A stretch of 64,000 nucleotides of DNA from Fistulifera solaris (lineage: Eukaryota; Bacillariophyta; Bacillariophyceae; Naviculales; Stauroneidaceae), in assembly GCA_030295235.1 (NCBI GenBank), contig AP026136.1, forward strand, positions 124,001-188,000. The letters run 5' to 3'. Below the pieces are notes generated by a model, which saw only the letters and a program-made list of their open reading frames with translations, ran no database searches and was not told the DNA's origin. Position 1 is the first letter of the stretch. Each line of letters opens with the position of its first letter. The position numbers were made by a program, and so were the translations under genes. Below are positions 11,501-22,480 of the stretch, in pieces.

Positions 11501-12913
11501 TGCTGTTGTAGACGAATCATCTTTTTCAGGTGGATCACTCGTAGAGCCCGCGTACGATGCAACTGTGTCAATGTCCAACTTCTCATGCGCTTGTAAATAT
11601 AGTCCTGTGGGCTCGTGGACTCTCTGACTTCGAATACTTTCGCGTGAATCCGGATCTAACGATCGCCTTCCTAAAGAATTAAATGTTGGGGCAGAAAGTG
11701 TGCTTACTTCGTCGTGCCCATGATAGCGGATAGTCCTTCCACGGTGCAAATTGTCGCCATTTCTTTTTGGCGAGAGACCATTGCCGCCCTTACTTGTAAG
11801 AGTATCAACCCTGGTGTTTTCGTTTCCCTCCCCGACGTCCTCGCTGTTCGATTGATTCACCGGTGCTGTCGTCTCGCTCCTGGTCTCGGTTTGCAATGTA
11901 CTTTCGTCAGACGAACTCAGAACAACAATAGTCTTCTTCTTCTTCCTCCCTGTCAGAAAAAGCTTGCTGAAGAATCCCTTACTAGATGCAGTTTCATCGT
12001 GGTTCGCTTTGTCATCGACATCCTTTTTCATTATCTCCAAAGGAGCGGTCATGCTGCGCTCGAACGTCGTTTTTTTCGGGACACTTTTTGCGACGGCAGT
12101 CTTTTTTCGGTCGAAGCGCCAATCGCCGCAACCGTTTCGGTGTCTTTGGACGCTTTTCTTTTCCGTCGATTGGACTCGTTCCGGTGTTCTAGTCTTCAAG
12201 CGCCTCGTTGGTGGCGTCACGGATCCGTCCTTCTCGTAAGAAGAAGGATTTCCAATCATTTTCGTCGAGTCACTATTTTCTGATTCTGTTGGCGATCTCC
12301 TCGAGGTTGCCGATCCGGAAGCGATTGTTACGGTAGTAGCGGTGACAGAAGACGGCGCCGATTTAATTGAAAGATCATGTTTCTTTCTCACGGCCACGGA
12401 TGGGTCATTCTCTGGCACCGCGTCGAGTACCAGCGTATCTGTGTAATGAATGGCGCGTGTCGTACGCAATCGCTCCGACAGAATGCCTTGTCGCGGTGAA
12501 GCAATGGTAGAAACGGTCAAGTCGTCACTTCGAGTCGCTACCACAGAAGGCAGTGAGGTTTGATGCTTAAGTTGATCCCAGGAATCGTAGCTTTCTAACG
12601 GGTGACGATGGATATTCGGCGGTGTTGTCTTGGCCATTCTCGACACTGGTTGAGAAAGAGTTGATTGAATTTTGTTTGTCGTTTTCAGCACATTAGTCGG
12701 CTGTGGTGGCGGTGGCGGCGGCGGTGGCGGCGGCGGTACAGCAAGAAGAGCTGATAAAATTCGACCATCGTGTTTGTTACTCGATCTCTTCAAAGACGCT
12801 GCTACTTTTCCTTTCATCTTTCTGAGATCACGACGCTCTCTCCTAGGCGACCGCGATGCCGGTGCTTTGCCGTGTGCGAGAATTACAGGTTGCCCCATCG
12901 TTGGAGCGACCAT
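8528..12913 (-). CDS. Large multi-IQ-motif (calmodulin-binding) protein
   Basis: About 1436 aa. The N-terminal two thirds are disordered and Ser/Thr/Arg-rich, with a run of ten or more prolines near residues 60-71 and a second proline cluster (RLPPPPPPPR). The C-terminal third holds at least ten IQ-type motifs (for example VIQSQIRKY, KIQAAWRGF, TIQRVFRGA, EIQKVIRGYL, IIQSHVRKYL), the myosin-neck/ASPM-like signature that binds calmodulin or light chains. No motor, calponin-homology or kinase domain is visible. One intron, 9539-9614, interrupts an IQ repeat (ILIQ|STTRMFLAKK). Near 11432-11434 a base appears missing from a short A-run (minus strand); restoring it joins the two large frames and gives a multiple of three. 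Cytoskeletal scaffold is the likely role (inference). Confidence 0.78.
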
Positions 12914-13395
12914 TCTCTGTTGTGTTTTACGTACGAGGGTATTGAATTGCTCGATATAGTCCTGTTCGTGGTGTTGGCTTTATAACTACAAGAGATGGAA
13001 AGTGCAATGAAAAAAATTCAAATTGGGCGATCGCGGTTCTGAGCGATAGAGGTGCGCACACAGCGCTGTTCCCTGTGTAAGTAATCTAAAGTATTTAGAG
13101 GATTTTGCGCGCGGGCCATTACTTTTTTAGCTAAGTTGCAATCATTGAAAATAATTTCAGTAGAGGATAGGATACATACGAATTATACTATTGTTAGGGC
13201 CTCTAAGTCCAGAACCTGATACTCTTTGCGAAGTCGCCCGTCATACATTTTGATACGGTGACTTGGATGCCGAAGATCCAAAATCCAAAGATCTCCCGCC
13301 CCCGGCCCCCCAAGGCTGCATTATTTTATTGATTGTAGTTCACTCTAGAGTGTTGACCTTCTTGGATCGAGTATACAAACATCAATGCTATCAAT
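12914..13395. other. Divergent intergenic region
   Basis: 480 bp between the start of the IQ protein (minus) and the sulfatase (plus). An ORF beginning at 13263 overlaps the sulfatase start in another frame and is rejected. No clear motif. Confidence 0.45.
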
Positions 13396-15155
13396 ATGCT
13401 ATCAATAAAGAGATGGAAAGTGACATTGTTGATTCTGTTATGGTTCCGTACGTTCAGTCCCTCAGCATCCTTACCCAACATCATCATTCTTTTGGCCGAC
13501 AATTTGGGCTATAATGACATTTCTTTGTTCGGTGCTCCATCGACCGACACTCCTAATGTCGATCGAATCGGTCACCATGGTGTACAATTCAAAAACTTGA
13601 ACTCAGCGGCTAATTTATGTTCCGCAAGTCGTGCCGCTTTGTTAACAGGAAAGTATCCTGTCCGAACCGGAATCTATCCGGGCGTGTTTCAGGCCGACTC
13701 GGTGTACGGGTTACTGCCTACGGAAACCACATTGGCCGAATATTTACGAAATCTCGGTTACGCGACGTCCATTGTAGGAAAATGGCATTTGGGTCACAAC
13801 ACCGATTTTCTTCCCATCAATCAAGGCTTTGATGAATGGCTGGGAATTCCGTATCATGCCTCTGGTGGGTCGGTGGAAGATCATGTGTGTCAATACGATC
13901 GCAACAAAACCATGTGGCTACCCTTGTACGAGAACCACAGGATTGTACAGCAGCCGGACAATATGCATCATTTAGCAGAGAAGTATACGGATCGTGCCAT
14001 TGATTTTATGCAACGGCACCAACAGGAACCTTTCTTTTTGTATTTTCCGTTTTCACACGTCCATCAATTGTGTGCTCCGCGTGATTATCCGGAACAATCG
14101 ACCTGCCAATGGAGTGCTCGCGACAACAGTACTTTTTCAATGCCGTGGAAGAGATGGATTGGATGGTGGGAAAGGTCCTCGATACGATCGACCCACTAGG
14201 ACTTACCAACAATACACTGGTATTATTTACCAGCGACAATGGACCGTGGGTAGCAGAACAAGAATGCTCAGGCTCAAAAGGCCCTTTTTTGGGGCAATGG
14301 TAAGTTATCAAACAATCCGCATATTGTGAGTCGTCAGTTTATTCTCTTGAGAAGGGACTTGACCTTTCCTAATCATTCGTAATCAATGTTCCTTTGCATT
14401 AATTTTTCAGGCTCATGGACCACACGACCGAAAATTGCACCGCGTGTCCCCATGATTACATTCCCGATCCAAATGTATTTCGTCAATGTTTGTTACCGAA
14501 TACCACCCATCGATTACAAGGAGTGCATTGTGGTGCCGATACTGGACTTGGTTCCTTATGGGAAGCCAATTTGCGTATGCCCACGGTGCTGCAATGGCCC
14601 GGTCGGATTCCGCCCCAGCAAGAAAGCAGCGAATTGCTTTCTTCACTCGATGTTGTTCCTACCATCCTGTCTATTGTGGGACAAGACATACAGTATTTAT
14701 CCTTCGACGGGATGGACATGAGTGACACTTGGTTGCATCCATCATCTAGTCGTACATTCGATCGTGTTTTATTCTTTTGGCGAGATGGGTTTCAATCCGG
14801 TCCACTGCCCGCTCCGTATGGCCGCATGGATGTAGCGGCAGTCAAAGTCGGACGTTTCAAGGCCTGGATATGGACCAAAAGCGCGCATTACAATGACGAC
14901 GTCGAAGTCTATCACGATCCGCCTTTGTTGTTCGATGTTGAAGACGATCCATCCGAAGCAATACCCTTGGATCCACAGGAACATGGCAAGTTGCTTCGTT
15001 CCGTCCCCATTTGGATCGAACAACACAAGGCCAGTGTGGATTGGACTTTTCCGTTGACTCTGGCCAAAGACCCAAGATTGGTGCCTTGTGTAGACCGAAC
15101 CACAGGGTGTCGAACTGAGGTTAGTGATTATTTTTATCAACAAGTTACACTGTAA
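13396..15155 (+). CDS. Type I sulfatase (arylsulfatase family), secreted
   Basis: About 549 aa, hydrolysing sulfate esters. A hydrophobic N-terminus (residues 8-24) looks like a signal peptide. Sulfatase signatures: [10 protein letters not shown] (metal site; the family usually has DD), [18 protein letters not shown] where Cys is the formylglycine precursor in C-x-A-x-R instead of C-x-P-x-R, GKWHLG, FSHVHQ, EEMDW and TSDNGPW with metal-ligand Asp/Asn. One intron, 14300-14410. A T is apparently missing in the run 14133-14137; adding it joins STF to FNAVEEMDW and gives 550 codons. Two in-frame cysteine-rich stretches in exon 2 suggest an extracytoplasmic protein. Substrate, possibly sulfated polysaccharide or lipid, cannot be told. 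Confidence 0.85.
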
Positions 15156-15802
15156 CGATTACTTTTGCGAATAATCCAAAAAGTATCCTGAGTCGATGAT
15201 AGCATGGTTGATTGTTCGTTAAGTCCACACGCATCAAAGCGAATCTAAGCTGGTCTGTTCGTACAAATTCCTTGCAAGTTGATGCAGCTTGCAAAGAAGG
15301 CATTGACAGTTGGCATTCTCACCCAGAAAGAAGCTTTGGATAAGAACTTGACTACGATTGACGAGAGGAGAAGGGAAGAAAAAGTGAGTGACTAATGTGC
15401 AGGACAAAAAGTGCGTTGCACGCACGTTTTTCTTACGTTCCGAAATGCGAGTTCGCTCATACACTCAACGACACAGTCCTGACCGCACGAGAATTGTGTT
15501 ACGTCATTCTGCAACAAATGACTCAAGGGACTATGCGTTTCCGTAGGTGTGGTACACAAATGTGTTCATTCGTACGCGCTTGTTGGGAACACGTGTACAC
15601 GAAAGACGATAAGCTTGGCTCTCGTAGAACGACGACAAGCCGAGATGCCGATGTTGAGCACGAGTTGAACAACTCATCGTCGCCATCGAACGCTTTTTTG
15701 ATTATTTTCACAAACAAACACTTGCTTGGCTTTTCCTCGTCGGCATCCGTTGCTTCATATACTACATTACGCTCTCTTACCTGTAAATAAAAGCACCATA
15801 CA
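15156..15802. other. Intergenic region
   Basis: Between the sulfatase and the DUF2993 gene, both plus strand. Opposing ORFs of 131 and 100 codons overlap here but neither resembles a protein. Probably the promoter region of the downstream gene. Confidence 0.45.
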
Positions 15803-16663
15803 ATGAAATCGTCTTCCTGGTTCATAATAATTGCCTTCTTTGTTCCAATTTCTACAGCCTTTCAATTGTCGATGCTGTCCTCTCGAACATCGTCTTCCAA
15901 TACAAGCAAACATCAGATTTTTCATCAATCAATGCAAATCATGACATCACCGCGGACGGCTTTTTCTTCCAAATCCGGTGGTGTCTCTTCGACCTTGATA
16001 TCGCAATTGGCGGTCTTGGCCCTTAAACTCCGTTTGAAAGCACAAACGGATGTGACTTGCGATGTAACGAGTCGGAGTGCTGATTTGTTACTGCGCGGCC
16101 GTGTCGGACCTGTCACCGTGAAGGGCAAAGGATGGCAAAGTGGTTTGGGACTCACCTGTCGGGCCATTGAAGCCACCGTCGATAGTTGTGAGCTCGACGT
16201 TCCACGTCTCTTGTCGGATCAGAAATTGCGGTTGTTGCAACCCGCGGTAGGCAAAGCCATGGTGGCTTTGAATGCGCATGATTTCAGTAATTTCATTACC
16301 CATCCGTTGATGAAGACTCTAGGGGATTTGCAATTCGTTCGTGAAGGAACTTCGATTGATGCCACATCGGGAACTGTCACATTTCACGTGCTAAAAGCCT
16401 CGCAAACATTCCGGTGTGTATTGCAACGGGCGGACAATGAACAACGTCGGGCCCGAATTGAAGTCCAAGGTGATGACATTGACACGGCGCTCGAAATTTC
16501 TCAGAGTCTCTCGGATTTTTTCAATGATCTAGTATTCGAACTGGATGGAACATTCTTATCCTTCCGTGACATGATGGTCACAGGGAAGGGAGGAGCACCG
16601 AGTGTCATGCTGGCCCTTTCGATAAAAGTACACAAATTCCCTTCGGCAGGGTTGCAATTTTAA
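15803..16663 (+). CDS. Plastid-targeted DUF2993 (LmeA-like) protein
   Basis: 286 aa, intronless. The N-terminus (SSWFIIIAFFVPISTAFQLS) is a signal peptide ending in TAF, the Ala-Phe cleavage signature of diatom plastid import, followed by a Ser/Thr-rich transit segment. The body has the beta-rich DUF2993 pattern known from cyanobacteria and chloroplasts: RSADLLLRGRVGPVTVKGKG, then a segment of LRLLQP and a helix-like repeat VALNAHDFSNFI. Bacterial LmeA binds phospholipid, so a lipid-related role in plastid membranes is plausible but inferred. It converges on the Derlin gene with only 11 bp between stop codons. Confidence 0.72.
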   Translation: MKSSSWFIIIAFFVPISTAFQLSMLSSRTSSSNTSKHQIFHQSMQIMTSPRTAFSSKSGGVSSTLISQLAVLALKLRLKAQTDVTCDVTSRSADLLLRGRVGPVTVKGKGWQSGLGLTCRAIEATVDSCELDVPRLLSDQKLRLLQPAVGKAMVALNAHDFSNFITHPLMKTLGDLQFVREGTSIDATSGTVTFHVLKASQTFRCVLQRADNEQRRARIEVQGDDIDTALEISQSLSDFFNDLVFELDGTFLSFRDMMVTGKGGAPSVMLALSIKVHKFPSAGLQF

Positions 16664-16674
16664 GAATCCAGTAA

Positions 16675-17655
16675 TTATAGATTACTTCTTTTTATTACTG
16701 CTACTACCCAATTTTCGTCCTTTATTCTTTTTCTCGATTTCAATGCCTTGCTCACACTCTCTTTACCGGCATCCTTGTCTGCTGGATCCAGTCGCTTGGA
16801 AAGAAACTCCGGTGCCACCAACCAATCTTGTCCTTGCTCAAGTTTCGGCCAAATATTTTTGTGAAAATGATAAAAGTGACCCGTCAAGATGCCCATAATA
16901 TGCGGCATGGCCGCCATAGGACTTTGTGCTTGCAAGACATCGGAGGCCATGAGTCCGTACGGCAAGGACCAGTACGGGACCGTAAATACCAACCATTTGA
17001 CCTTTTGGTGGGGCATGGAGCGACTGAGGACATGAAGCATACTGGTAATCATGCTGTTGGCGAAAAAAGGTTGGCCGACGAGAGCACTAAAGAAGGAGAG
17101 CAACACGAGTTGTGATAGAAGAAAAACGGAATGTTGCGCTGTGCCGTAGGCTCGTTCCAACGAGGACCCGTATTGAAACAGATAGTAACCACTCATCAAC
17201 CAGCTAATAGAAGGTGGTCCCAAGAACGAAGCGGCAGTGATGGGACGCCAGAGTTGCAGGCCGTATAAGACACGCATGGGGTCGAGTGCAAGCAGCCCTT
17301 GTGTAAGCTCTTCCCCAAGCACGAGACCAAGCAAGGTTGCTACACCAACCAGCGTAATATAGGTTCGTGTCAAGGGTAATATTTTCTTGTACTTTTGGAG
17401 CGTATCGGCGATCGCTGATTTCTCTTCTGGGGCATCTTTCTTGGTGACTTTCCGTTTGCCAGTTGCAGTCTTTTGTGCGACTTTTCGTTTGGAAGCGCCC
17501 CCTCTCAGTTCTATTAATCGATTATTTGAGTATACGAGTGGATTGCCGCTCGATAAAGTGTTCGCGGTAGTTCTAGGAAGCACCCGACTCGATGCTGGAC
17601 CCCAAGACAAGCCTATCACTATAATGGATAATATTGATGCGAAAGATGATTTCAT
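16675..17655 (-). CDS. Derlin (Der1)-like membrane protein, possibly the plastid SELMA type
   Basis: 326 aa, intronless. The Der1 signature LWRPITAASFLGPPSISWLM (about residues 133-152) is followed by YYLFQYGSSLERAYGT and several membrane segments, ending in PEFL like other Derlins. Derlins form the ERAD retrotranslocation channel. Diatoms also use a symbiont-derived version (sDer1, SELMA) to import proteins across the second plastid membrane. Here a hydrophobic signal-like N-terminus is followed by a long basic linker (ELRGGASKRKVAQKT), unlike host ER Derlins, which start directly at the first helix. That supports a targeted, SELMA-type protein, but the cleavage site (ASSR) is not the classical Ala-Phe. 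Which form it is remains open. Confidence 0.7.
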   Translation of the reverse strand: MKSSFASILSIIVIGLSWGPASSRVLPRTTANTLSSGNPLVYSNNRLIELRGGASKRKVAQKTATGKRKVTKKDAPEEKSAIADTLQKYKKILPLTRTYITLVGVATLLGLVLGEELTQGLLALDPMRVLYGLQLWRPITAASFLGPPSISWLMSGYYLFQYGSSLERAYGTAQHSVFLLSQLVLLSFFSALVGQPFFANSMITSMLHVLSRSMPHQKVKWLVFTVPYWSLPYGLMASDVLQAQSPMAAMPHIMGILTGHFYHFHKNIWPKLEQGQDWLVAPEFLSKRLDPADKDAGKESVSKALKSRKRIKDENWVVAVIKRSNL

Positions 17656-18590
17656 TTTTTCGTGATCTGAGAAGTCTCGCAGTCAAACACTCAGGTAACA
17701 CGTAGACAATGATATCGAATGTATGTTGATTTCAATGCTTTGAGTTTGCCTGCACGTGAAATGGTTGAAACATGTTGGTTTGATCGGCAATCATCGCCTC
17801 ATCTCTTATCTTTCCGTAGTGTATTTTTTTGCGGTGTGGGGCAACACACGCTCCTTGACGTACGACGGTATTTACACGTGTCGATTTTAACCAGTCACGA
17901 CTCTTACTCGTGAATGGCTACAAGAGAAGAATTTGCCACAAAAAACGGAGCGACAGTTATAACAGCACAAATAGAAAGTAAAGATTAAAGCGACCGTCTC
18001 ATAAGAATTATAATATTATCAGAGCTATTGTTGCTAAGTCGATTTTTATTTGATGTAGATTAATTTAATGTTCACTATAAGAACAAGAGTGTAGGCTCTC
18101 TTTTCGTTGACGATGGCAACTCTACGACTGGAATTCAGTCGTGAGTCATGATCGGACAGTTGGAACGGCAAGTAATATTAGATCTGAAATGACAGTAAGC
18201 TAACACTATTTGAAGTGCCCCATCTTGGTTATTTGTGACAAAAAGCTTTCTTATCTTCCATTGAATAGTGAAACGACATCGCCACGACTGGATCTCCGTC
18301 ACGATCACAATGTGACAACAATTGAAACGACAGCAAGTAATAGGCAATTGGTTCCACTCAAGGCTGTACTAATGTGACTTTTCGTAAACCCATTGCCGTC
18401 GTTTTATTGGGACCGAGCATTCTCCTAAAATTGATTCGTCTGTTTGGAGCCAGCCGACCCATCTTAATATTCAATGAGGAAAAAGAACCTAAATACACGC
18501 ACGCTTTCTTCAAGGAGATTTAGTTACTACAAATCAAATTATAATATTCCCAGTTTCAGATCAATGAATTAAAACTTTAAGTTCAAAAAT
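17656..18590. other. Intergenic region with hairpins
   Basis: About 930 bp without a gene. It contains small inverted repeats: TCACGA/TCGTGA at 17895-17913 and the CGACTG/CAGTCG hairpin at 18124-18142. A degenerate relative lies around 18285-18305. Confidence 0.5.
18124..18142. repeat. Intergenic hairpin, ACGACTG/CAGTCGT
   Basis: ACGACTG (18124-18130) pairs with CAGTCGT (18136-18142) around a 5-nt loop, then runs on as GAGTCATGA. The right half TTCAGTCGTGA recurs exactly at 43664-43674. Confidence 0.55.
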
Positions 18591-19280
18591 CTAAGGCGAA
18601 GGAAGGATGAGGTCAAGGTTTCCAAGCTTCTCGTGAATCATGAGTCCCAAGATACCCATTTGAGCGGCACGTCCGTTGTTCAATTCAATGGCACGCTTCT
18701 TAAGCTTGGTCTCGGCGTCAAACGTATCCCAGCCAAAGTCAATAGCACCATTGCGGAAGTCACCGATGAACTCACCCGGGACAATGGGGCGCATGATCAA
18801 TTCCAAAAAAGAAAACAAAGGCAACAATCTGGGCAAGACCTCCCTTAGGGACAGCCTCCAAAGCACCGAATCCGTACGGAATGTCGGCGAATTTGGTTCC
18901 GGCGTAGTCAATGTTTCCAGGAAGACGGATTCCGGCGTAAGTGACCAAGTAACCGGCAACGGCCAGCATGCAGATACGGCCGTGTTTGATTTCGACCTCA
19001 CGAAGGCGATCGAATCGTGCCTGGGAGGCGTTGTTCAACATGCCGAGGGGATCATAGAAACCAGTCTGAATGGAGATAATTATGGACAGAAGAAGTATGT
19101 GAGATACTCACGAATCGAGATGCTTCGAACGCAACAATGAAAGGAGATCGCACTTACGGGAGTTTGTACACCCAATTCGTTCTCGTAGGCATTGAGGGCC
19201 GTAGAACGAGCGGCTTGCTGGCTGACAGGAGCGAAGGCAGCGGCGCTGGCAATGAGGGAGGCGGCAATAGCGATCTTCAT
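18591..19280 (-). CDS. Lhcf: Fucoxanthin-chlorophyll a/c-binding protein (Lhcf type)
   Basis: 198 aa once corrected, the usual FCP length. N-terminus MKIAIAASLIASAAAFAPVS is a textbook diatom bipartite plastid presequence with ASAFAP-like cleavage. Mature protein: first helix FDRLREVEIKHGRICMLAV with the chlorophyll-ligating EIKHGR, the IDYAGTKFADIPYGF loop, FVFF-LELIMRP, the GEFIGDFRNGAIDFGW motif, and the third helix KKRAIELNNGRAAQMGILGL with ELNNGR. One intron, 19066-19157, follows residue 41. An extra base in the A-run 18805-18810 (T-run on the coding strand) breaks the frame in helix 2; removing it restores the family sequence. Major light-harvesting antenna of the thylakoid. Confidence 0.95.
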
Positions 19281-19678
19281 GGTAGATTCTTGCTGTTGAG
19301 AAAATGTGTCAATTGCGAAGAAGATACGGTATTCCGTGCCGGTGTTGTCGTGTATTTCGACTGCGTGAAGTTGAAACAAGAAGATACCTCGTCCCATTCC
19401 CATGTCACGTGTCCCGCTCAGACAAACAAGGGAGTGTCTTTGACTGATGGACAGACAATCCGATAGAATATTTGGTACTTGGTACGGGACTATAAACTAG
19501 TTCAGTCACTCCTTCATCACAAGAAAAAAGGGCGCTCGCCTTTCAACAGAACTCTTGACGCAACAAGGCAGAAAGACTAATTTATAGTTTAGGAGTAATG
19601 GAACAATTACTTAATATAAATTTTCAAACTTCCCATCCGTCTGAGTGCTCAAAGGCGTGCTGGAAGAAACATCGAAAC
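19281..19678. other. Upstream region of the FCP gene
   Basis: About 400 bp containing the FCP promoter and the 3' end region of the next minus-strand gene. On the coding strand a TTTATAG stretch lies near 19489-19495, about 210 nt before the FCP start, and a GGTACTTGGTACGG motif near 19473-19486. Neither is proven functional. Confidence 0.4.
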
Positions 19679-20855
19679 TTATCTCAGCGAAACGGCGTTC
19701 TTCAAACGATCCGATAAGGTAAGACCTGCTGCACTGCCTGCATTGGTTGCTTCATCACCTAAACTATAGTTTTCATTGTCGTCTTCAAAGAATTCCTGCC
19801 AAAGTCGGCGTTCGTCATTATTTAGAGTAGTAGAAGCCTTTGACTCTCCCTCGGCCCGTGAGTCAAAATTGCTTCCATTTGACGAATTATCTTCAAAACT
19901 ACCGCCATCCTCTTCTTCGTGTTGGGGTTGCGTACAAGCGGCCGTGGTTTCTTTCACCAAGCCAGTCAAACTCGTTCCAGCGCGTTTCAACATTGTGATC
20001 AATTCTTTCGAACCAGTCGTCGATGTACTTTCAAAGCTCGTTTCGGTATCTTGCGGCTCGTTGGAGAAAGAAAACATTTTCCAAAAGGGCAGCTCGGTCT
20101 TTTGGGTATCTATTTTGGTGATATCTTCGTAGTCATCATCTGGGAACTTCTTTTTCTGTTTCGATGGCATGTGGCACGCTAGAACGGCCTTCCAAGCCTT
20201 GTCTTTCGAGTCTACAACCGATTTCCGAAAAGACGGGTCCATTATCTTTCCATGAAACCTTTCGTCTTACTAGAAGGTGTTTCTTCATCGGCACTTTCAG
20301 CTCGAGACTTTTCGTCGGTAGTAGTGTTTAATATCGAATTTTCTTGGACAGAAGGTACCGGTGCAAAATTGCCCACCGCGTCTTTTACTTGATGGGGATA
20401 TGTTTGTTCCGAGGAATTTCTATCCGGTGTATCTTCCTCGACTTCTTCGTCGGCAACCGAATCAACGTCCACTGGCCCAGTTTGGCGGTTAGTCTCAACA
20501 GAATCGAATCTACTTGTCTCGTTTGTATTACTTTGAGGGGGAGAGAACGAGAGGAGCGGAAGCCTGATGAGCGCGAGCGCGTCGTTTCCAAACAGGTTCC
20601 TTGCCGGATGCACCGTTTCTAGTCGATGCATTCGCAGTTAATGACGAAAACTTGTCTGATTTTTTTGTGATCCAATGTTTCGAGCTGCTCATTAGGCGTC
20701 CTGGTATTCTCTACCGGTGAACTCGCACTAGATATCGTCGGTGAATCATCCTCGCTTAGTTTTCTTTGAAAGGATGATTCATCATCGTAGCTGTCAAGAC
20801 TCTGATGTTGAGGGGGAGGAGGCACCCCATTGACGACGCGTTGGAAGAATTTCAT
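19679..20855 (-). CDS. Hypothetical disordered acidic protein
   Basis: Three consecutive open frames of 78, 129 and 187 codons abut at about 20640 and 20250 with no splice sites between them. Allowing one missing base at each junction gives 393 codons in one frame. The N-terminus has VPPPPQHQS; the body is rich in Ser, Glu, Asp and Thr; a moderately structured part near residues 205-235 (SFRKSVVDSKDKAWKAVLAC) precedes another acidic stretch, and the C-terminus has RRLWQEFFEDDNENYSLGDE. I recognise no family. It may be a regulatory or scaffold protein; the single-gene model depends on the two frame corrections. Confidence 0.5.
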
Positions 20856-21383
20856 AACAATGGATTGTTTGTGTGAATTTTGTCTTTTGGCTCTGATTAT
20901 TGCTTCTATTGCATAACTTGCTGTTCAGATAAAAAGACAAATGGCTACCCAATCGAGCGATACAACAACCGATTGCCTTTCTCAGAACAGAGGGCCACAA
21001 TAAGTCTCGAACGAGTCTCGTAGCGAAAATCTCGTCGGAATCTTGTAGGCAGAAAAAAGGCGGACGAAAAAATGGCGCGAACCAATGAAAAGAGCAACCG
21101 GTACTCAAGTACAACATACAGTCGAAAGCATATTACTAGAGAGAGAGGAGTCGACTGTCAAGGAACATCTCAGGGAACCGTCTTTTAACCAAGCACATCA
21201 ATCGGATCACGTTTTTCTGATATGTCAAGATCCTGTATTTGTACATAAGCCTTGCTCAACGGCCCACTCGCTCGCGCCACGACCCAGACACTCGTCTTTC
21301 CTTTCCTTTTTGGTTAGAAAAGAAAAGACGCCGAAGAAGAACGACCGAACAGAAACTCCATTGACAAGGAATCCATTATCGTA
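20856..21383. other. Divergent intergenic region
   Basis: 530 bp between two divergent uncertain genes. A 99-codon ORF at 21085-21384 is not protein-like. A GGTACTCAAGTAC element lies near 21100. Confidence 0.4.
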
Positions 21384-21948
21384 ATGAATTCAAAAGGCTC
21401 GACTTTGAGAGGCAGCTGGTTGCCGCGTTTCGGATGGGGCAAGCGAAAAGTGCGCAACGGTGACGACGATGTCAACCACATTCCAACGCAAGTGGCTTTG
21501 GGAAAAGTGAGTCGTTCAGTCATAGATGACGACCTGACATTGGAAAGTGGTGACGTATTCACGCATGTCAAGTCGTCTGAATCAGACGAGAAGCCTTTTG
21601 ACCTAAATGCGACTCCTTGTCGGCTACGAGAGATCGATGATGTTGCAGAATCAGCACCTGATCTCAATGAAAGAGAATCCCCGACAAGTTCAAGCCCAGG
21701 ATGTTTAAAGACGGAACAAAGAAACAAAGCTACAAGTCGAAAAGCACAAGAAACTTCGGAGAAGAAGGTTCAGAAATCGACGGTCCCGATTGTCGCTGCC
21801 GCTGACGCCACCACCATAGCATTGAGTGTATGGGCGTGCTGGTAAAGTGCTTCACTTGGATGATTTGGAGGAGGCCATGGTCAGTTCTACTGCAAACGGG
21901 ATGTCTAGCCAATCGGCTAGAATAAGTTTTGTACTTGCTTGTGGATAA
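21384..21948 (+). CDS. Hypothetical protein
   Basis: The ATG frame is open for 153 codons to 21845, ending SVWACW. One base less in the GGG at 21832-21834 would continue it as RAGKVLHLDDLEEAMVSS to a stop at 21946-21948, giving 188 codons. The N-terminus is basic (MNSKGSTLRGSWLPRFGWGK), the middle acidic and Ser-rich, then Lys-rich. No domain recognised. The extended C-terminus looks more protein-like than the immediate stop, but evidence is weak. Confidence 0.4.
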
Positions 21949-22200
21949 ATTCGAAACAAATTTTATGTTCATTATCTACTTTGACTATGCATTGTTGCAG
22001 AAGACGTCTTTTGTGAGAATTTGGCTCTGAGTTTGCAAGTTGCCGCTTCATTGAGACAACCAGACAACCGCACACAATCGCGACAGCCACGAATCATCAT
22101 CAAAAAGTGGAGACTCAGACTGCTTTCTGATCTACGTTTGGTCTGTTAGTTGGTAAGCTCCCTTTCCCTATATTATAATAAAGAACCTTCGGCAGCATTG

Positions 22201-22274
22201 GCAATGCTCACCTCCATCTTCATGTCCAAATTCATTGTGATCGTTTGTCTTCCATATTTACTATAGCCCAAAGA
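22201..22274 (+). repeat. Dispersed repeat, copy A (GCAATGCTC...ACTATAG family)
   Basis: Begins GCAATGCTCACCTCC and ends TTTACTATAGCCCAA. It aligns end to end with copies at 54328-54406 and 54526-54602, with scattered substitutions. A 15-nt partial match (GCAATGCACGCCTCC) lies 136 nt downstream of it at 22410-22424. Confidence 0.55.
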
Positions 22275-22480
22275 GAATGCGACCTTTCCCACGACTGCAT
22301 TTAAGTCACGGAAGTTCAAACCTAAAAGGCAGAACATGAGTCTAAAAGGTTTCACTCAGTCGCTCCTAATCTCAAGCACCTTAAATTTGAAAATATTCAA
22401 GCAGCATTCGCAATGCACGCCTCCGTTGCTATTACTCCGTAACGTTCAATAATATTTATCCTTTAGAGAGAGATGCTTGG

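Noticed and set aside
11714-12283. 189-codon plus ORF inside the IQ gene
   Set aside because: Shadow of the disordered N-terminal coding region on the minus strand.
15395-15825. Opposing 131- and 100-codon ORFs between sulfatase and DUF2993 genes
   Set aside because: They overlap on opposite strands, have low-complexity or random composition and no motif.
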